From NCBI RefSeq assembly GCF_038562415.1, contig NZ_JBCFBA010000003.1, positions 4,130 through 68,129 of the forward strand: 64,000 nt of DNA, read 5' to 3'. Source of the DNA: Solidesulfovibrio sp. GTDB taxonomy: Bacteria > Desulfobacterota > Desulfovibrionia > Desulfovibrionales > Desulfovibrionaceae. The translations under genes and the position numbers were made by a program. Shown here piece after piece: positions 15,393 to 26,779 of this stretch (the first letter of the stretch is position 1; each line of letters opens with the position of its first letter). The notes beneath the pieces were generated by a model. The model was not told the DNA's origin. It did no database searches and saw only the letters and a list, made by a program, of their open reading frames with translations.

Positions 15393-15420
15393 AATGTATG
15401 AAAAAAGCGGCGGGTGTCAA
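15393..15420 (-). promoter_or_regulatory. Sigma-70-type promoter of nrdD
   Basis: On the minus strand TTGACA (15420-15415), a 16-base spacer and TACATT (15398-15393) form a good -35/-10 pair. Transcription would begin near 15386, directly at the start of the cobalamin riboswitch. Confidence 0.65.
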
Positions 15421-15645
15421 CGCGGACGGCTTTTGTCCTAGGGGACAGAAATTTTCAGGAATGGGAGGGCGTTGCTTTGCTTGCGCACAGGCTGGCGGCG
15501 CAGCCGCCGTGAGGAAGGCGTCGAAAAAATTCAAGAACTATTTTTATCTGATTTGTCCGAAAGCGGCCAGGCCTCGACGCTTAGGACACCCGGGACATAG
15601 TGCTTACATCGCCCGGCCGGCCCCGCACCCCCCCTTTCGGGAGGT

Positions 15646-15670
15646 CCAGGAGGGGCAGTGCCCCTCCTGG
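15646..15670. repeat. GC-rich palindrome (copy C)
   Basis: CCAGGAGGGGC, three bases, then GCCCCTCCTGG form a perfect palindrome just past the end of the first liv operon. It is almost the same as the palindrome at 51-75. The surrounding non-coding 15421-15700 otherwise shows only an AT-rich patch near 15525-15560 and no gene. Confidence 0.55.
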
Positions 15671-15700
15671 CCGCCGGAGGCCTCTTCCTCTTGCCTCCCC

Positions 15701-15979
15701 CTACTTGTAATCCTTGTCCGCCGCCTTGACCGTCTGCACGAGGCGCATGAAGTCCACGCCGGCCTGGTGCATGTGGGTGTAGTGCTCGGCGTAGTCGATG
15801 TCGATGCCGGACATGGACTGGGCGACGCGGATGTCGTCGAGGAAGCGCGTGACGGCCGCCGGGTCGGGATCGTCGCCGAACTGGCGGGCAATGGCGTCGA
15901 GGATCAGCGCGCGGACGGGGGCGGTTTTTTCCGGGCGCAGCCTCGCCAGGATGGCGGCCAGGGCGGGATTATTGTCCAA
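15701..15979 (-). CDS. Small uncharacterised protein at the end of liv operon 1
   Basis: A 92-residue soluble, acidic, mostly helical protein (starts DNNPALAAILARLRPEK after the initiator; ends VQTVKAADKDYK). I do not recognise a family. The only start that fits is TTG, with AAGAAGG five to six bases upstream, overlapping the livF stop by 11 bases. That makes it translationally coupled to the transporter. There is no signal peptide or membrane segment. Its place as last gene of a branched-chain amino acid ABC operon suggests an accessory or metabolic role, not demonstrated. Confidence 0.65.
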   Translation of the reverse strand: MDNNPALAAILARLRPEKTAPVRALILDAIARQFGDDPDPAAVTRFLDDIRVAQSMSGIDIDYAEHYTHMHQAGVDFMRLVQTVKAADKDYK

Positions 15980-16685
15980 GGTAGGCCTTCTTGATGTCCA
16001 CGTTTTCGCGCAGGTTTTCGGCCGTATCCTCCATGACCACGGTGCCGGTTTCCAGCACGTAGGCCCGGTCGGCCAGCTTCAGGGCGATGTTGGCGTTTTG
16101 TTCGACGAGCAGGATGGTCATGCCCCGCTCCTCGTTGACGTTTCGGATGATGCGGAAGATGTGCTGGGAGATCATGGGCGAAAGCCCCAGCGACGGTTCG
16201 TCGAGGAGCAGCATTTTCGGGCGGCTCATGAGCGCCCGGGCGATGGCCAGCATCTGCTGCTCGCCGCCGGAAAGCGTGCCGCCGTGCTGCCTGCGCCGCT
16301 CGAACAGCACCGGAAACAGGCGGAAGACCATGCCCAGGTCGGCCTCGATGCCGTCGGCGTCGCGGCGGAAAAAGGCGCCCATGTCCAGGTTCTCCCGCAC
16401 GGTCAGGCGCGGGAAGATGCGCCGGCCCTCGGGCACCTGGCACAGGCCCATCTCGGGCAGCCTGTCGGCGCGCAGGTCGCGGATGGAGGAGCCCTGGTAG
16501 CGCACGTCGCCGGCGCTGGCTTTGACGATGCCGCAGATGGTCATGAGCGTGGTGGACTTGCCGGCGCCGTTGGCCCCGATGATGGTGACGATCTCGCCCT
16601 CGTTGACGGTCAGCGTCACGTCGCGCAGGGCCTGGATGCGGCCGTAGTGGGCGCACACGTTTGCAAGTTCGAGGATGGCGGCCAC
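15969..16685 (-). CDS. livF: Branched-chain amino acid ABC transporter ATP-binding protein LivF (system 1)
   Basis: A 238-residue ATPase subunit. It has Walker A GANGAGKS, the Q-loop region, signature LSGGEQQMLAIARAL and Walker B KMLLLDEPSLGLSP, ending in KKAYLGQ as in LivF proteins. The start is GTG, five bases after GGAG and three bases past the livM stop; there is no suitable ATG. It pairs with LivG to power the LivHM channel at the inner membrane. The same frame is open upstream through livM, but that part is a shadow. Confidence 0.92.
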   Translation of the reverse strand: MAAILELANVCAHYGRIQALRDVTLTVNEGEIVTIIGANGAGKSTTLMTICGIVKASAGDVRYQGSSIRDLRADRLPEMGLCQVPEGRRIFPRLTVRENLDMGAFFRRDADGIEADLGMVFRLFPVLFERRRQHGGTLSGGEQQMLAIARALMSRPKMLLLDEPSLGLSPMISQHIFRIIRNVNEERGMTILLVEQNANIALKLADRAYVLETGTVVMEDTAENLRENVDIKKAYLGQ

Positions 16686-16687
16686 GG

Positions 16688-17911
16688 CTACTCCGAATCG
16701 TCCGAACGTTTGCCCAGGCGCGCCGCCGGCCACAGCCCGGCCGGGCGCACCAGCATCATCACGGCCATGGCCCCGCCGAAGGCCAGCATGCGGTAGAGCT
16801 CGAAGCCCCGGAAGACCTCGGGCAGGGCGACCAGGGCCAGGGCGCCGAGGATGACGCCGGGAATGGAGCCCATGCCGCCCAACACCACCATGGCCAGCAC
16901 CATGGCCGACTCGATGAAGGTGAAGCTCTCGGGGCTGACAAAGCGCATGCGCGCGGCGAAAAAGGCCCCGGCCAGGCCGCCGAAGACGGCGCCCAGGGCG
17001 TAGGCCAGCAGCTTGAAGCGAAACGTGTCCACGCCCATGAGCTCGGCCGCGGTCTCGTCCTCGCGGATGGCCTCGAAGGCCCGGCCGATGCGGGAGAAAT
17101 TGATGCGGTGCACGGCGATGACCGTGAAAACCGCCAGAGCCAGGATGATGTAGTAGAGGTATTCGAGCTTGCGCAGCAGCAGGTACTCGAAGGAAAAGGA
17201 GCCGTCGGCAAACGTCGGCAGGTAGATGCCCGGGGCCTTGATGCCGAGGATCCCGTTGGGGCCGCCGGTCAGGGCCATCCAGTTGTTGAGCACGATGCGC
17301 ACGATCTCGCCGAACCCGAGCGTCACGATGGCCAGATAGTCGCCGCGCATGCGTAGCGTCGGGTAGCCGATGATGCAGCCGGCCGTGGCGGCGAAGACGG
17401 CGCAGATGGGCAGACAGACCCAGAACGGCAGGGCGTAGTGCACGGATAAAAGCGCGTAGGTGTAGGCGCCGACGCCGTAGAAGGCGATGTAGCCGAGGTC
17501 GAGCAGGCCGCACAGCCCGACCACCACGTTGAGCCCGAGTCCCAGGCAGATGTAGACCAGGACGTTTATGGCCACGTCCTGGGCGTAGCGGTTGGTGATG
17601 AGCGGATAGGCCAGGGCGAAGGCGGCCAGGGGCACGTAGAGCATCCAGCGCGGGGCGCGCGACAGGCTGGCGGCCAGGCCGTCGCGGGCCCGGGCCAGGG
17701 GGGAAAGCACGGGGTCGAGGGCGCCGCGCTTGCCCAGGCGGAAAAGGACGAAGCAGACGGTCGCGGCCACGGCCACGCGCAGCCAGACCAGGAAGGAATC
17801 GGCGAAATGGAAGGCGCCGTCGTGGATGCCCAGAAGCGGCCACAACAGCAGGTAGAACCAGGCCAGGCCCAGCCCGAAATACAGCCAGGATTTCCTAGAC
17901 CCGCGTGTCAT
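16688..17911 (-). CDS. livM: Branched-chain amino acid ABC transporter permease LivM (system 1)
   Basis: A 407-residue inner-membrane permease with about ten hydrophobic helices. The family region RYAQDVAINVLVYICLGLGL precedes YPTLRMRGDYLAIVTLGFGE, and NGILGIKAPG and LGGMGSIPGVILGA follow. The extended N-terminal part (first about 100 residues) is longer than in short LivM forms, as in E. coli. The ATG has GGGAG nine bases upstream, lies inside the end of livH (17-base overlap), and is therefore coupled to it. Confidence 0.92.
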   Translation of the reverse strand: MTRGSRKSWLYFGLGLAWFYLLLWPLLGIHDGAFHFADSFLVWLRVAVAATVCFVLFRLGKRGALDPVLSPLARARDGLAASLSRAPRWMLYVPLAAFALAYPLITNRYAQDVAINVLVYICLGLGLNVVVGLCGLLDLGYIAFYGVGAYTYALLSVHYALPFWVCLPICAVFAATAGCIIGYPTLRMRGDYLAIVTLGFGEIVRIVLNNWMALTGGPNGILGIKAPGIYLPTFADGSFSFEYLLLRKLEYLYYIILALAVFTVIAVHRINFSRIGRAFEAIREDETAAELMGVDTFRFKLLAYALGAVFGGLAGAFFAARMRFVSPESFTFIESAMVLAMVVLGGMGSIPGVILGALALVALPEVFRGFELYRMLAFGGAMAVMMLVRPAGLWPAARLGKRSDDSE

Positions 17912-18812
17912 CGACGTTTTCTCCCATGATGCCGGTGGGCATGAAATAGAGCACGAGGATGAGGATGACGAAGGCGAAGACGTCCTTGTACTCGCCGCCG
18001 TGGGGGATGTAGGCGGCGGCCAGGATTTCCACCATGCCGATGACGAAACCGCCGATCATGGCGCCGGTGATGTTGCCGATGCCGCCGAGCACGGCGGCGG
18101 CGAAAGCTTTTATGCCGGGCACGAAGCCCATGTCGTAGCGCACCGAGCCGTAGTAGAGCCCGACCATGATGCCGGCGGCGGCGGCCAGGGCGGCGCCGAT
18201 GGCGAAGGTGGTGCTGATGACCTTGTCGGAGTGGATGCCCACCAGGGCGGACATGACCTTGTCCTGGGCCGTGGCCCGCATGGCCTTGCCGATGCGGGTC
18301 TTGTAGACCAGGGTGTTGAGCAGGAAAAGCAGCAGGGCGGTCACGGCGATGATGCCGATCTGCATGAAGCTTACGCGCACCCCCCAGGCCTCGAAGCCGC
18401 CGTGGGTGAATTCCGTGGGGTAGGCCTTGTCATAGACGCCCTGGGTCAGCATGAGGCCGTTTTGCAGGAAGATGGACATGCCCAGCGCCGAAAGGAGCAC
18501 GGACAGGCGCGAGGACTGGCGCAGCGGCTTGTAGGCCACCTTCTCCACGGCCATGGCCAGCATGGCGCAATAGCCCATGGCCAAAATCAGGGCGAAGGTC
18601 AGGCCGAACCAGGGATGGGCCTCCATGAGCCCCTGGGAGGCCATGTAGCTCAAAAGGATCACGCCCAGGTAGCCGCCGGCGGCGAAGATCTCGCCGTGGG
18701 CGAAGTTGATCAGCGAAATGATGCCGTAGACCATGGTGTAGCCCAGCGCCACCAGGGCGTAGACGCCGCCGAGGGTCAGGCCGTTGACCAGCTGTTGGAT
18801 GAGGTATTCCAT
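17895..18812 (-). CDS. livH: Branched-chain amino acid ABC transporter permease LivH (system 1)
   Basis: A 305-residue permease with about eight membrane helices. It starts MEYLIQQLVNGLTLGGVYAL and has the family's INFAHGEIF motif and the C-terminal LGGIGNITGAMIGG coupling region. I use the ATG with AGG close upstream rather than the longer open frame, which would run back through the intercistronic hairpin. It is third in the livG-K-H-M-F order. Confidence 0.93.
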   Translation of the reverse strand: MEYLIQQLVNGLTLGGVYALVALGYTMVYGIISLINFAHGEIFAAGGYLGVILLSYMASQGLMEAHPWFGLTFALILAMGYCAMLAMAVEKVAYKPLRQSSRLSVLLSALGMSIFLQNGLMLTQGVYDKAYPTEFTHGGFEAWGVRVSFMQIGIIAVTALLLFLLNTLVYKTRIGKAMRATAQDKVMSALVGIHSDKVISTTFAIGAALAAAAGIMVGLYYGSVRYDMGFVPGIKAFAAAVLGGIGNITGAMIGGFVIGMVEILAAAYIPHGGEYKDVFAFVILILVLYFMPTGIMGENVDDTRV

Positions 18813-18827
18813 GCCGCCTGCGCTTTT

Positions 18828-18858
18828 CCGGGAGGAAGGCGCGCGGCCTTCCTCCCGG
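18828..18858 (-). other. Intercistronic hairpin between livK and livH
   Basis: CCGGGAGGAAGGC (18828-18840) and GCCTTCCTCCCGG (18846-18858) form a perfect 13-bp stem with a 5-base loop. It has no T-tract, so it is more likely an mRNA stability or processing element than a full terminator. Such an element would let the binding-protein message outlast that of the permeases. Confidence 0.65.
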
Positions 18859-18870
18859 GTTCCATGCCGG

Positions 18871-19995
18871 TTAGTACGTTTTGCCCGTCTGCGGGTCCCA
18901 GAAGTTGGCGAACTTGCCGTCCTTGACCACACGGATGATGTAGTTGGAGCCGGACTCGCCGTTCGGCTGGAACTTGATCTTCTTGGAGGCGCCGTCCATG
19001 TCCATCTTGAGCAGCTCGGCCTTGACCTTGGCCGGGTCGGTGGACCCTGCGGCCTTGATGGCGGAGAGCAGCGAATAGGCGGCGTCGTAGGCGTAGGCCG
19101 AATAGGCGCCGGGCTTGCCGTACTTTTCGTAGGCGGCCAGGAACTTCTTGTAGGACGGGGTGTTCTCGTCGATGAAGCCGAAGGTCAGGTACATGCCCTC
19201 GGCGGCGTCCTTGGCGATCTCCATGAGCTGGGGATGGTACACGGCGTCCTGGCCGATGATGGCGGCCTTGACGCCGGCGCGCTTGGCCTGGATGAGCATG
19301 AGCGCCCCGGAGGCGGAGTTCTGCAGGCTCATGTAGAAGACGTCGGGCCCCGCTTCCTTGATCTTGGTCAAAACGGCGGAGAAATCCTTGTCGCCCTGGT
19401 TGACGTGGTCGTGAGCGATGACGGTCATGCCCGCGGCCTTGGCCAGCTTCTCGACGTTGTCGGCCAGGCCCTGGGAGTAGGTGGTCTTGTCGTCCACGAT
19501 GAAGACGGTCTTGCCCTTGAGCACGTCCTGGATGAACTTCATGGCGGCCACGGACTGGTCGTCGTCACGGCCGCAGACGCGGAACATGTAGGGCAGGCCG
19601 CGTTCGGTGACCTTCTCCGAGGTGGAGGCCGGGGTCAGCATGGGGATGTTGGCTTCGGCCAGGGCCTCGGAAGCCGGAATGGTGGCCGAGGAGCAGTAGG
19701 CGCCGACGACGCCCACGACTTTTTCGTTGACCAGCTTGTTGGCGGCGGCCACGGCCTGGCGGGGATCGCAGGCGTCGTCCTCGGCGAAAAGCTCGATCTT
19801 GTCGAAGCCGGGGATGCCGCCTTCCTTCTCGATGGCGGCGATGGCCGCGCGGGTGCCGTTGGCGATGTCGTTGCCGTCGGCGGCGTAGGAGCCGGTCAAG
19901 GGGCTCAGGCTGCCGATTTTCAGCGTCGCCGCCGTGGCCGTCCCGGCCATGAGGCAAAGGGCCAGGGCCAAAAGGATGATGCTTCTCGTCTTCAT
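18871..19995 (-). CDS. livK: Branched-chain amino acid ABC transporter substrate-binding protein LivK (system 1)
   Basis: A 374-residue periplasmic binding protein. The signal peptide is MKTRSIILLALALCLMAGTATA, cut before ATLKIG (positions 22/23). The mature part has the family's IGSLSPLTGSYAADG, VVGAYCSSATIPAS and FIVDDKTTYSQGLAD segments. The start is the ATG ten bases after AAGGAGG; an in-frame TTG three codons earlier would sit on top of that site. Its length and fold fit leucine/isoleucine/valine binding; exact specificity cannot be read from sequence. Confidence 0.92.
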   Translation of the reverse strand: MKTRSIILLALALCLMAGTATAATLKIGSLSPLTGSYAADGNDIANGTRAAIAAIEKEGGIPGFDKIELFAEDDACDPRQAVAAANKLVNEKVVGVVGAYCSSATIPASEALAEANIPMLTPASTSEKVTERGLPYMFRVCGRDDDQSVAAMKFIQDVLKGKTVFIVDDKTTYSQGLADNVEKLAKAAGMTVIAHDHVNQGDKDFSAVLTKIKEAGPDVFYMSLQNSASGALMLIQAKRAGVKAAIIGQDAVYHPQLMEIAKDAAEGMYLTFGFIDENTPSYKKFLAAYEKYGKPGAYSAYAYDAAYSLLSAIKAAGSTDPAKVKAELLKMDMDGASKKIKFQPNGESGSNYIIRVVKDGKFANFWDPQTGKTY

Positions 19996-20065
19996 GTTCC
20001 GCAAACCTCCTTATTTGGTCTCGCCCCCCTCGCCGCCACCAGGCGGCCTTGCGGGCGTATTCGCG

Positions 20066-20094
20066 GCAACGGACCGGGGATTGCGCCCCGTTGC
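20066..20094 (-). other. Intercistronic hairpin between livG and livK
   Basis: GCAACGG at 20066-20072 pairs with CCGTTGC at 20088-20094, with possible further G-C pairing inside. There is no T-tract. Like the hairpin after livK, it flanks the binding-protein gene and may set its separate mRNA level. Confidence 0.4.
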
Positions 20095-20152
20095 GGGATG
20101 GGGAATGCCCCCGAAAAAAGGCCGTGCCCGCGAGCCCGCCCGGAAAGCCTCC

Positions 20153-20920
20153 CTAGTCCTCGATCTCCGAGCCGAGGTAGGCCTCGATGACCTGCGGGTT
20201 GGCCCGGACCTCGTCCGGCGAGCCCTGGCAGATGCACACCCCGTGGTCGAGCACCACCAGCCGGTGGCTGACGTTCATGACCACGCTCATGTCGTGCTCG
20301 ACGAGCAGCACGTTGACGCCCGTGGCGGCGATGCGGGCGATGGTCTCCATGAGGTCGCGGCTTTCGGACGGGTTGAGCCCGGCGGCCGGTTCGTCGAGGA
20401 GGATGGTCTTCGGGTCCGAGCCCAGGGCCCGGGCGATCTCCAGGCGGCGTTGCAGGCCGTAGGGCAGGTTTTTGGCCACGGTGTCGGCGTGGGCGGCCAG
20501 CCCGGCGAAGCGCAGGGCTTCCATGGCCCGCCCGCGCACGGCCCGTTCCTCGCGGCGCTGGGCCGGCGTGCGCAAAACCGAGCCGAGAACGCCGGCCCGG
20601 GAGCGGCAGTGCCGGGCCACCATGACGTTTTCCAGCGCCGTCATGGCCGTAAAAAGCCGGATGTTCTGAAAGGTGCGGGCGATGCCCCTGGCCAGGATGT
20701 GGTGGGGGCGCAGGCCCGCCAGCGACGCGCCGTCGTAGGTCACCTGGCCGCCGGAGATCCGGTAGACACCGGTGATGACGTTGAACACCGTGGTCTTGCC
20801 CGCGCCGTTCGGGCCGATGAGGCTCAGGATCTCGCCTGGACGCAGATCGAAGGACACTTCCGTGAGGGCTTGCAGGCCCCCGAAGTGGACGCTGACATCG
20901 GAAAGACACAAGTGGGCCAT
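20153..20920 (-). CDS. livG: Branched-chain amino acid ABC transporter ATP-binding protein LivG (system 1)
   Basis: A 255-residue ATPase. It has Walker A GPNGAGKT, the LivG-type insertion after RTFQNIRLF, the ABC signature in the variant form [16 protein letters not shown] and Walker [17 protein letters not shown], followed by [11 protein letters not shown]. It is the first gene of liv operon 1, an unusual order, since livK usually leads. The ATG used has no clear Shine-Dalgarno site. The much longer open frame upstream is low-complexity and not supported. Confidence 0.9.
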   Translation of the reverse strand: MAHLCLSDVSVHFGGLQALTEVSFDLRPGEILSLIGPNGAGKTTVFNVITGVYRISGGQVTYDGASLAGLRPHHILARGIARTFQNIRLFTAMTALENVMVARHCRSRAGVLGSVLRTPAQRREERAVRGRAMEALRFAGLAAHADTVAKNLPYGLQRRLEIARALGSDPKTILLDEPAAGLNPSESRDLMETIARIAATGVNVLLVEHDMSVVMNVSHRLVVLDHGVCICQGSPDEVRANPQVIEAYLGSEIED

Positions 20921-21384
20921 GGAGCAGGGTTCATACAAAAAAACGGAGAAAAAACAAAGGGGAAATTGTCGCCGGGCGAGCGGCCGGCGGCGTCTTTCCG
21001 GCTGGTCGGGGTGTCCGGGCCCCTGGGCCGAAGATGGCGAATTCGTTGCCATTCGATACGGGGTGCCGCGGCCGGCCGGACAGGGCCGCCGAAGGCGGCC
21101 CCGGTCGAAATGAACGACGGCGATTTCCCAAAATGAAAAAAGGGCTTCCCTTGGCCACAGGATGGGCCGAACCGCGCGGGGTATCCCCGGGCTGGCCCGC
21201 ACGGCCGGTCGGCTGGCCTGGGCGATTGCCAGGCCGTGGCGTTTGATGCACAACCCATCTGTCTTGTGGACCGATGGCGAGCCGGGGGCCGGGACGGTCG
21301 GCCGATGCGGGACGCGGCGGCTTGCGGCGGAAATGGAACGAACCGTGGCACGGTTGCACATGGGGAAAGGAAGTCCGGAAAATC
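20921..21384. other. Divergent intergenic region, livG / chemoreceptor
   Basis: About 460 bases between divergent genes, which must hold both promoters. An A-rich patch (20936-20965) lies next to livG. I found no clear sigma-70, sigma-28 or sigma-54 promoter and no small gene with a ribosome site. The open frames here have atypical Pro/Arg/Gly-rich products. Confidence 0.5.
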
Positions 21385-22869
21385 ATGAAACTGCGAAAAG
21401 TGTTCATTTTCGGTTCGGCCGTGTTGATTGGCCTGCTTTGCATTCAGGGATTGTGCTACTCCTTGCAGTCAAGCGAAAGCGATCGCCGCATGGAGTCCCT
21501 CGTCCTTCGCGACATGCAATACCGCAATGCCTTTGAGCAGCTCTATTCCCAAGGCCTGCAGGCCGGGCAGGCGGTGCGCAACATCCTGATCAATCCGGCG
21601 GACGACACGGCCCGGAAGAATTTGGCCAGGGCCGAGGAGGACTTCCAGGCCGCCCTGGGGCTGCTGCGCGCCGGATTGACCGGGGAGGCGGCGGCCGGGC
21701 TCGACGAGATCACCCGGATGTGGCGGGAGCTGTGCGACTCCCATGCCGCGGTGGTCTCCCTGGCCGGCCGTGGCGGCCAGGCGGCGACGCGGGAGGCGGC
21801 GGCGATGCTGGCGGCCCGGACCACGCCGGCCTGGCGCGCCCTCAAGGACACGATCCTGGCCGGCGTGCACCGCCGGGAGCAGGCCAGCCGCGAGGGCCTG
21901 GCCGACTACCGCGCCCAGGTGGCCCAATACCGGGCCACCTACTGGGGCGTGACGGCGTTGCTGGCCGCCTGCCTGCTCGGCGCCTCCCTCGGCGTCCAGG
22001 GCCATATCGTCCGGCCCCTGATGCGGCTTGGCGCCTGCGCCGAGGCCTTTGCCGCCGGCGATTTCTGCCGCCGGGCCGGGCTCGCCCGCCGCGACGAGAT
22101 CGGGCTCGTGGGCCGAGCCATCGACACGGTGGGGGAGACGGTCACCGACGTGGCGGCGCGCATCCGCGAGGCCTCGGACATGGTGGCCGAGGGCGCCGGC
22201 CATGTGGCCGCCGCCGCCCAGGAACTCTCCGGCGGGGCCAGCCGCCAGGCGGCCACCATCGAGGAGATCTCGGCGTCCATGGAGGAGATCCTCCGGGCCA
22301 TCGAGACCAGCGCCGCCGCCGCCGAAAAAACCAAGGCCATCGCCGCCCAGGCGGCCGACGAGGCCATGGACGGGGGCGAAGCCTTGCGCGGCGCCGTGTC
22401 GTCCATGCGCGACATCGCCGAAAAGATTGGGGTCGTGGAGGAGATCGCCCGCCAGACCAACCTGCTGGCCTTAAATGCCGCCATCGAGGCCGCCCGGGCC
22501 GGCGAGCACGGCAAGGGCTTCGCCGTGGTGGCCGCCGAGGTCCGAAAGCTCGCCGAGCGCAGCCGCGGCTCCGCCGCCGCCATCAGCGGCCTGTCCGCCT
22601 CCACGGTCGGCATCGCCCAGAAGGCCGGGGACATGCTCGGCCGCATGGTGCCGGACATCCGCAAGAACGCCGACCTGGTCCGGGAAATGGCCGCCGCCGC
22701 CGAGGAGCAGAACGCCGCCGGACGCCAGGTGGGCAAGGCCATAGTGGATTTCGACGCCTTCATCCAGCAAAACGCCACGTCCGCCGAACAGCTGGCCGCC
22801 ACGTCCGAAACCCTGGCCGACCAGGCCGGCCGGCTGCGGGCGGCCATCGCCTTCTTCCGGGTCTGCTAA
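21385..22869 (+). CDS. Methyl-accepting chemotaxis protein
   Basis: A 494-residue chemoreceptor. TM1 lies at about 5-25 ([19 protein letters not shown]). A helical periplasmic domain of about 155 residues, probably a four-helix bundle, leads to TM2 at about 185-205, then a HAMP domain ([20 protein letters not shown]). The cytoplasmic signalling hairpin has the near-invariant tip [20 protein letters not shown] followed by [21 protein letters not shown]. The start ATG is the one that leaves a short basic N-terminus before TM1; the longer frame begins with non-receptor-like sequence. There is no CheW-type or flagellar gene next to it. The ligand is unknown. Confidence 0.93.
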   Translation: MKLRKVFIFGSAVLIGLLCIQGLCYSLQSSESDRRMESLVLRDMQYRNAFEQLYSQGLQAGQAVRNILINPADDTARKNLARAEEDFQAALGLLRAGLTGEAAAGLDEITRMWRELCDSHAAVVSLAGRGGQAATREAAAMLAARTTPAWRALKDTILAGVHRREQASREGLADYRAQVAQYRATYWGVTALLAACLLGASLGVQGHIVRPLMRLGACAEAFAAGDFCRRAGLARRDEIGLVGRAIDTVGETVTDVAARIREASDMVAEGAGHVAAAAQELSGGASRQAATIEEISASMEEILRAIETSAAAAEKTKAIAAQAADEAMDGGEALRGAVSSMRDIAEKIGVVEEIARQTNLLALNAAIEAARAGEHGKGFAVVAAEVRKLAERSRGSAAAISGLSASTVGIAQKAGDMLGRMVPDIRKNADLVREMAAAAEEQNAAGRQVGKAIVDFDAFIQQNATSAEQLAATSETLADQAGRLRAAIAFFRVC

Positions 22870-22922
22870 GCGGCGCCCCGGCGGGCACGCCGGTTGCATG
22901 GGCCGCCCTGGAGGAATGGCCC

Positions 22923-23402
22923 ATGCGGGCAATCATACGCATCGCGCTGGCGGTCGGACTCGGCCTGGTGCTCGGCGGCTGCGCCCTGACCGGCGGCTGG
23001 CGCGAACCCGACCTGCCGCCCCCGGGCAAGGGCACGGTGGTGGACACGGCCCGGGCCCTGATCGGCGTGCCCTACCGGACGGCCGGCGAGTCGCCGCGCA
23101 CGGGCTTCGACTGTTCGGGCTTCGTGCAATGGGTCTACGCCCGCCACGGCGTGCGCCTGCCCCGGCGCACCGACGACCAGGTGCGGTCGGGCCGGCCCGT
23201 GGCCAAGGCCGACCTGCGTCCGGGGGATCTGGTCTTTTTCATGCCCTCGCCCAAATCCGGCGACCTGCACGTGGGCATCTTCGACGGCCGGGGTGGCTTC
23301 ATCCACAGCCCGTCCCCCGGGGGGCGGGTGCGGGAGGAGAGCCTGTTCGCCCCCTACTGGCGCGCCTCCTACTACGGGGCCAACCGGGTCCAGCCGCCGT
23401 GA
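22923..23402 (+). CDS. NlpC/P60-family lipoprotein (peptidoglycan hydrolase)
   Basis: A 159-residue exported cell-wall hydrolase that cuts peptide stems of peptidoglycan. A lipoprotein signal ends in LVLGGC, with Cys20 the lipidated residue. The catalytic triad region follows: Cys64 in FDCSGFVQW, His116 in DLHVGIF and His128 in GFIHSP. The ATG has GGAGG eight bases upstream. It lies 53 bases after the chemoreceptor and is followed by a strong terminator, so it may be cotranscribed with the receptor. In the same frame the DNA is open back through the receptor gene, but that is a shadow. Confidence 0.9.
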   Translation: MRAIIRIALAVGLGLVLGGCALTGGWREPDLPPPGKGTVVDTARALIGVPYRTAGESPRTGFDCSGFVQWVYARHGVRLPRRTDDQVRSGRPVAKADLRPGDLVFFMPSPKSGDLHVGIFDGRGGFIHSPSPGGRVREESLFAPYWRASYYGANRVQPP

Positions 23403-23413
23403 GGTTTTTCGCA

Positions 23414-23444
23414 GGCCGCTTTTGACAGCGGCGGCCTTTTTTTT
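23414..23444 (+). terminator. Rho-independent terminator after the NlpC/P60 gene
   Basis: GGCCGC (23414-23419) pairs with GCGGCC (23431-23436), and eight T follow. It lies 12 bases past the stop codon. Confidence 0.85.
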
Positions 23445-23536
23445 AACAATACAAAAAATTGAAACAGCCTGTCTGCAACGTCCACGCCGCGGCGCGGGCA
23501 CGACATGCCCCGCCCGTGCGCGGCGAAGTACCGGAC

Positions 23537-26383
<2,847 letters not shown>

Positions 26384-26449
26384 GAAAATAATTATTTCAT
26401 GTTCTCATTCTCGAAATTCGTCTGCGCGAATTGCGGGAACGCGACACGG

Positions 26450-26779
26450 CTAGGCCCCGGCAAGCAGGCGCCCGGCGGCCACCAGGGCCATGCCCAGGGC
26501 CACGGGGCCGAAAAACCCCCCGGTGCGCAAGGCCAGGGCGAACGCGGCCAGCCCGGCCCAGGCGACGAGGTTGCCCGGGCCGAGGGCCAGGACGCCTTCG
26601 GGCATGAAAAGCGCCGGCGCGGCCAGGGCGGCCAGCACCGCCGCCGGCACGTGGGCCAGGAAGCGCATGGCCCCCTCGGGCAGGCGGCGGCCGGCCAGAA
26701 ACAGCAGCGGCCCCGAGCGCGTGGCGTAGGTGACCGCGGCCATGGCGCAGATGGTCAGGAACGCTTCCGGGCCATCCAT
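26450..26779 (-). CDS. azlD: AzlD-type branched-chain amino acid exporter subunit
   Basis: A 109-residue membrane protein with about four helices, containing the family's AAVTYATRSGPLL near the start and HVPAAVLAALAAPAL. With AzlC it forms an exporter of branched-chain amino acids. The ATG has GGAG seven bases upstream and lies 25 bases inside the end of azlC, so the two are coupled. The 66 bases beyond it, up to the kinase stop, hold an AT-rich inverted repeat but no clear terminator. Confidence 0.88.
   Translation of the reverse strand: MDGPEAFLTICAMAAVTYATRSGPLLFLAGRRLPEGAMRFLAHVPAAVLAALAAPALFMPEGVLALGPGNLVAWAGLAAFALALRTGGFFGPVALGMALVAAGRLLAGA

Noticed and set aside
15969..17843. An apparent LivM-LivF fusion of 624 residues
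   Set aside because: Only the C-terminal part is LivF; the upstream part is the wrong frame of livM, and a GTG start with GGAG marks the true livF start.
21720..23402. A 560-codon frame ending in the NlpC/P60 domain
   Set aside because: The first about 400 codons are a shadow of the chemoreceptor gene; the lipoprotein signal and a GGAGG site define the real start.
26384..26449. An AT-rich inverted repeat (GAAAATAATTATTTC) between the hybrid kinase and azlD
   Set aside because: Too short and too weak to call a terminator or operator.
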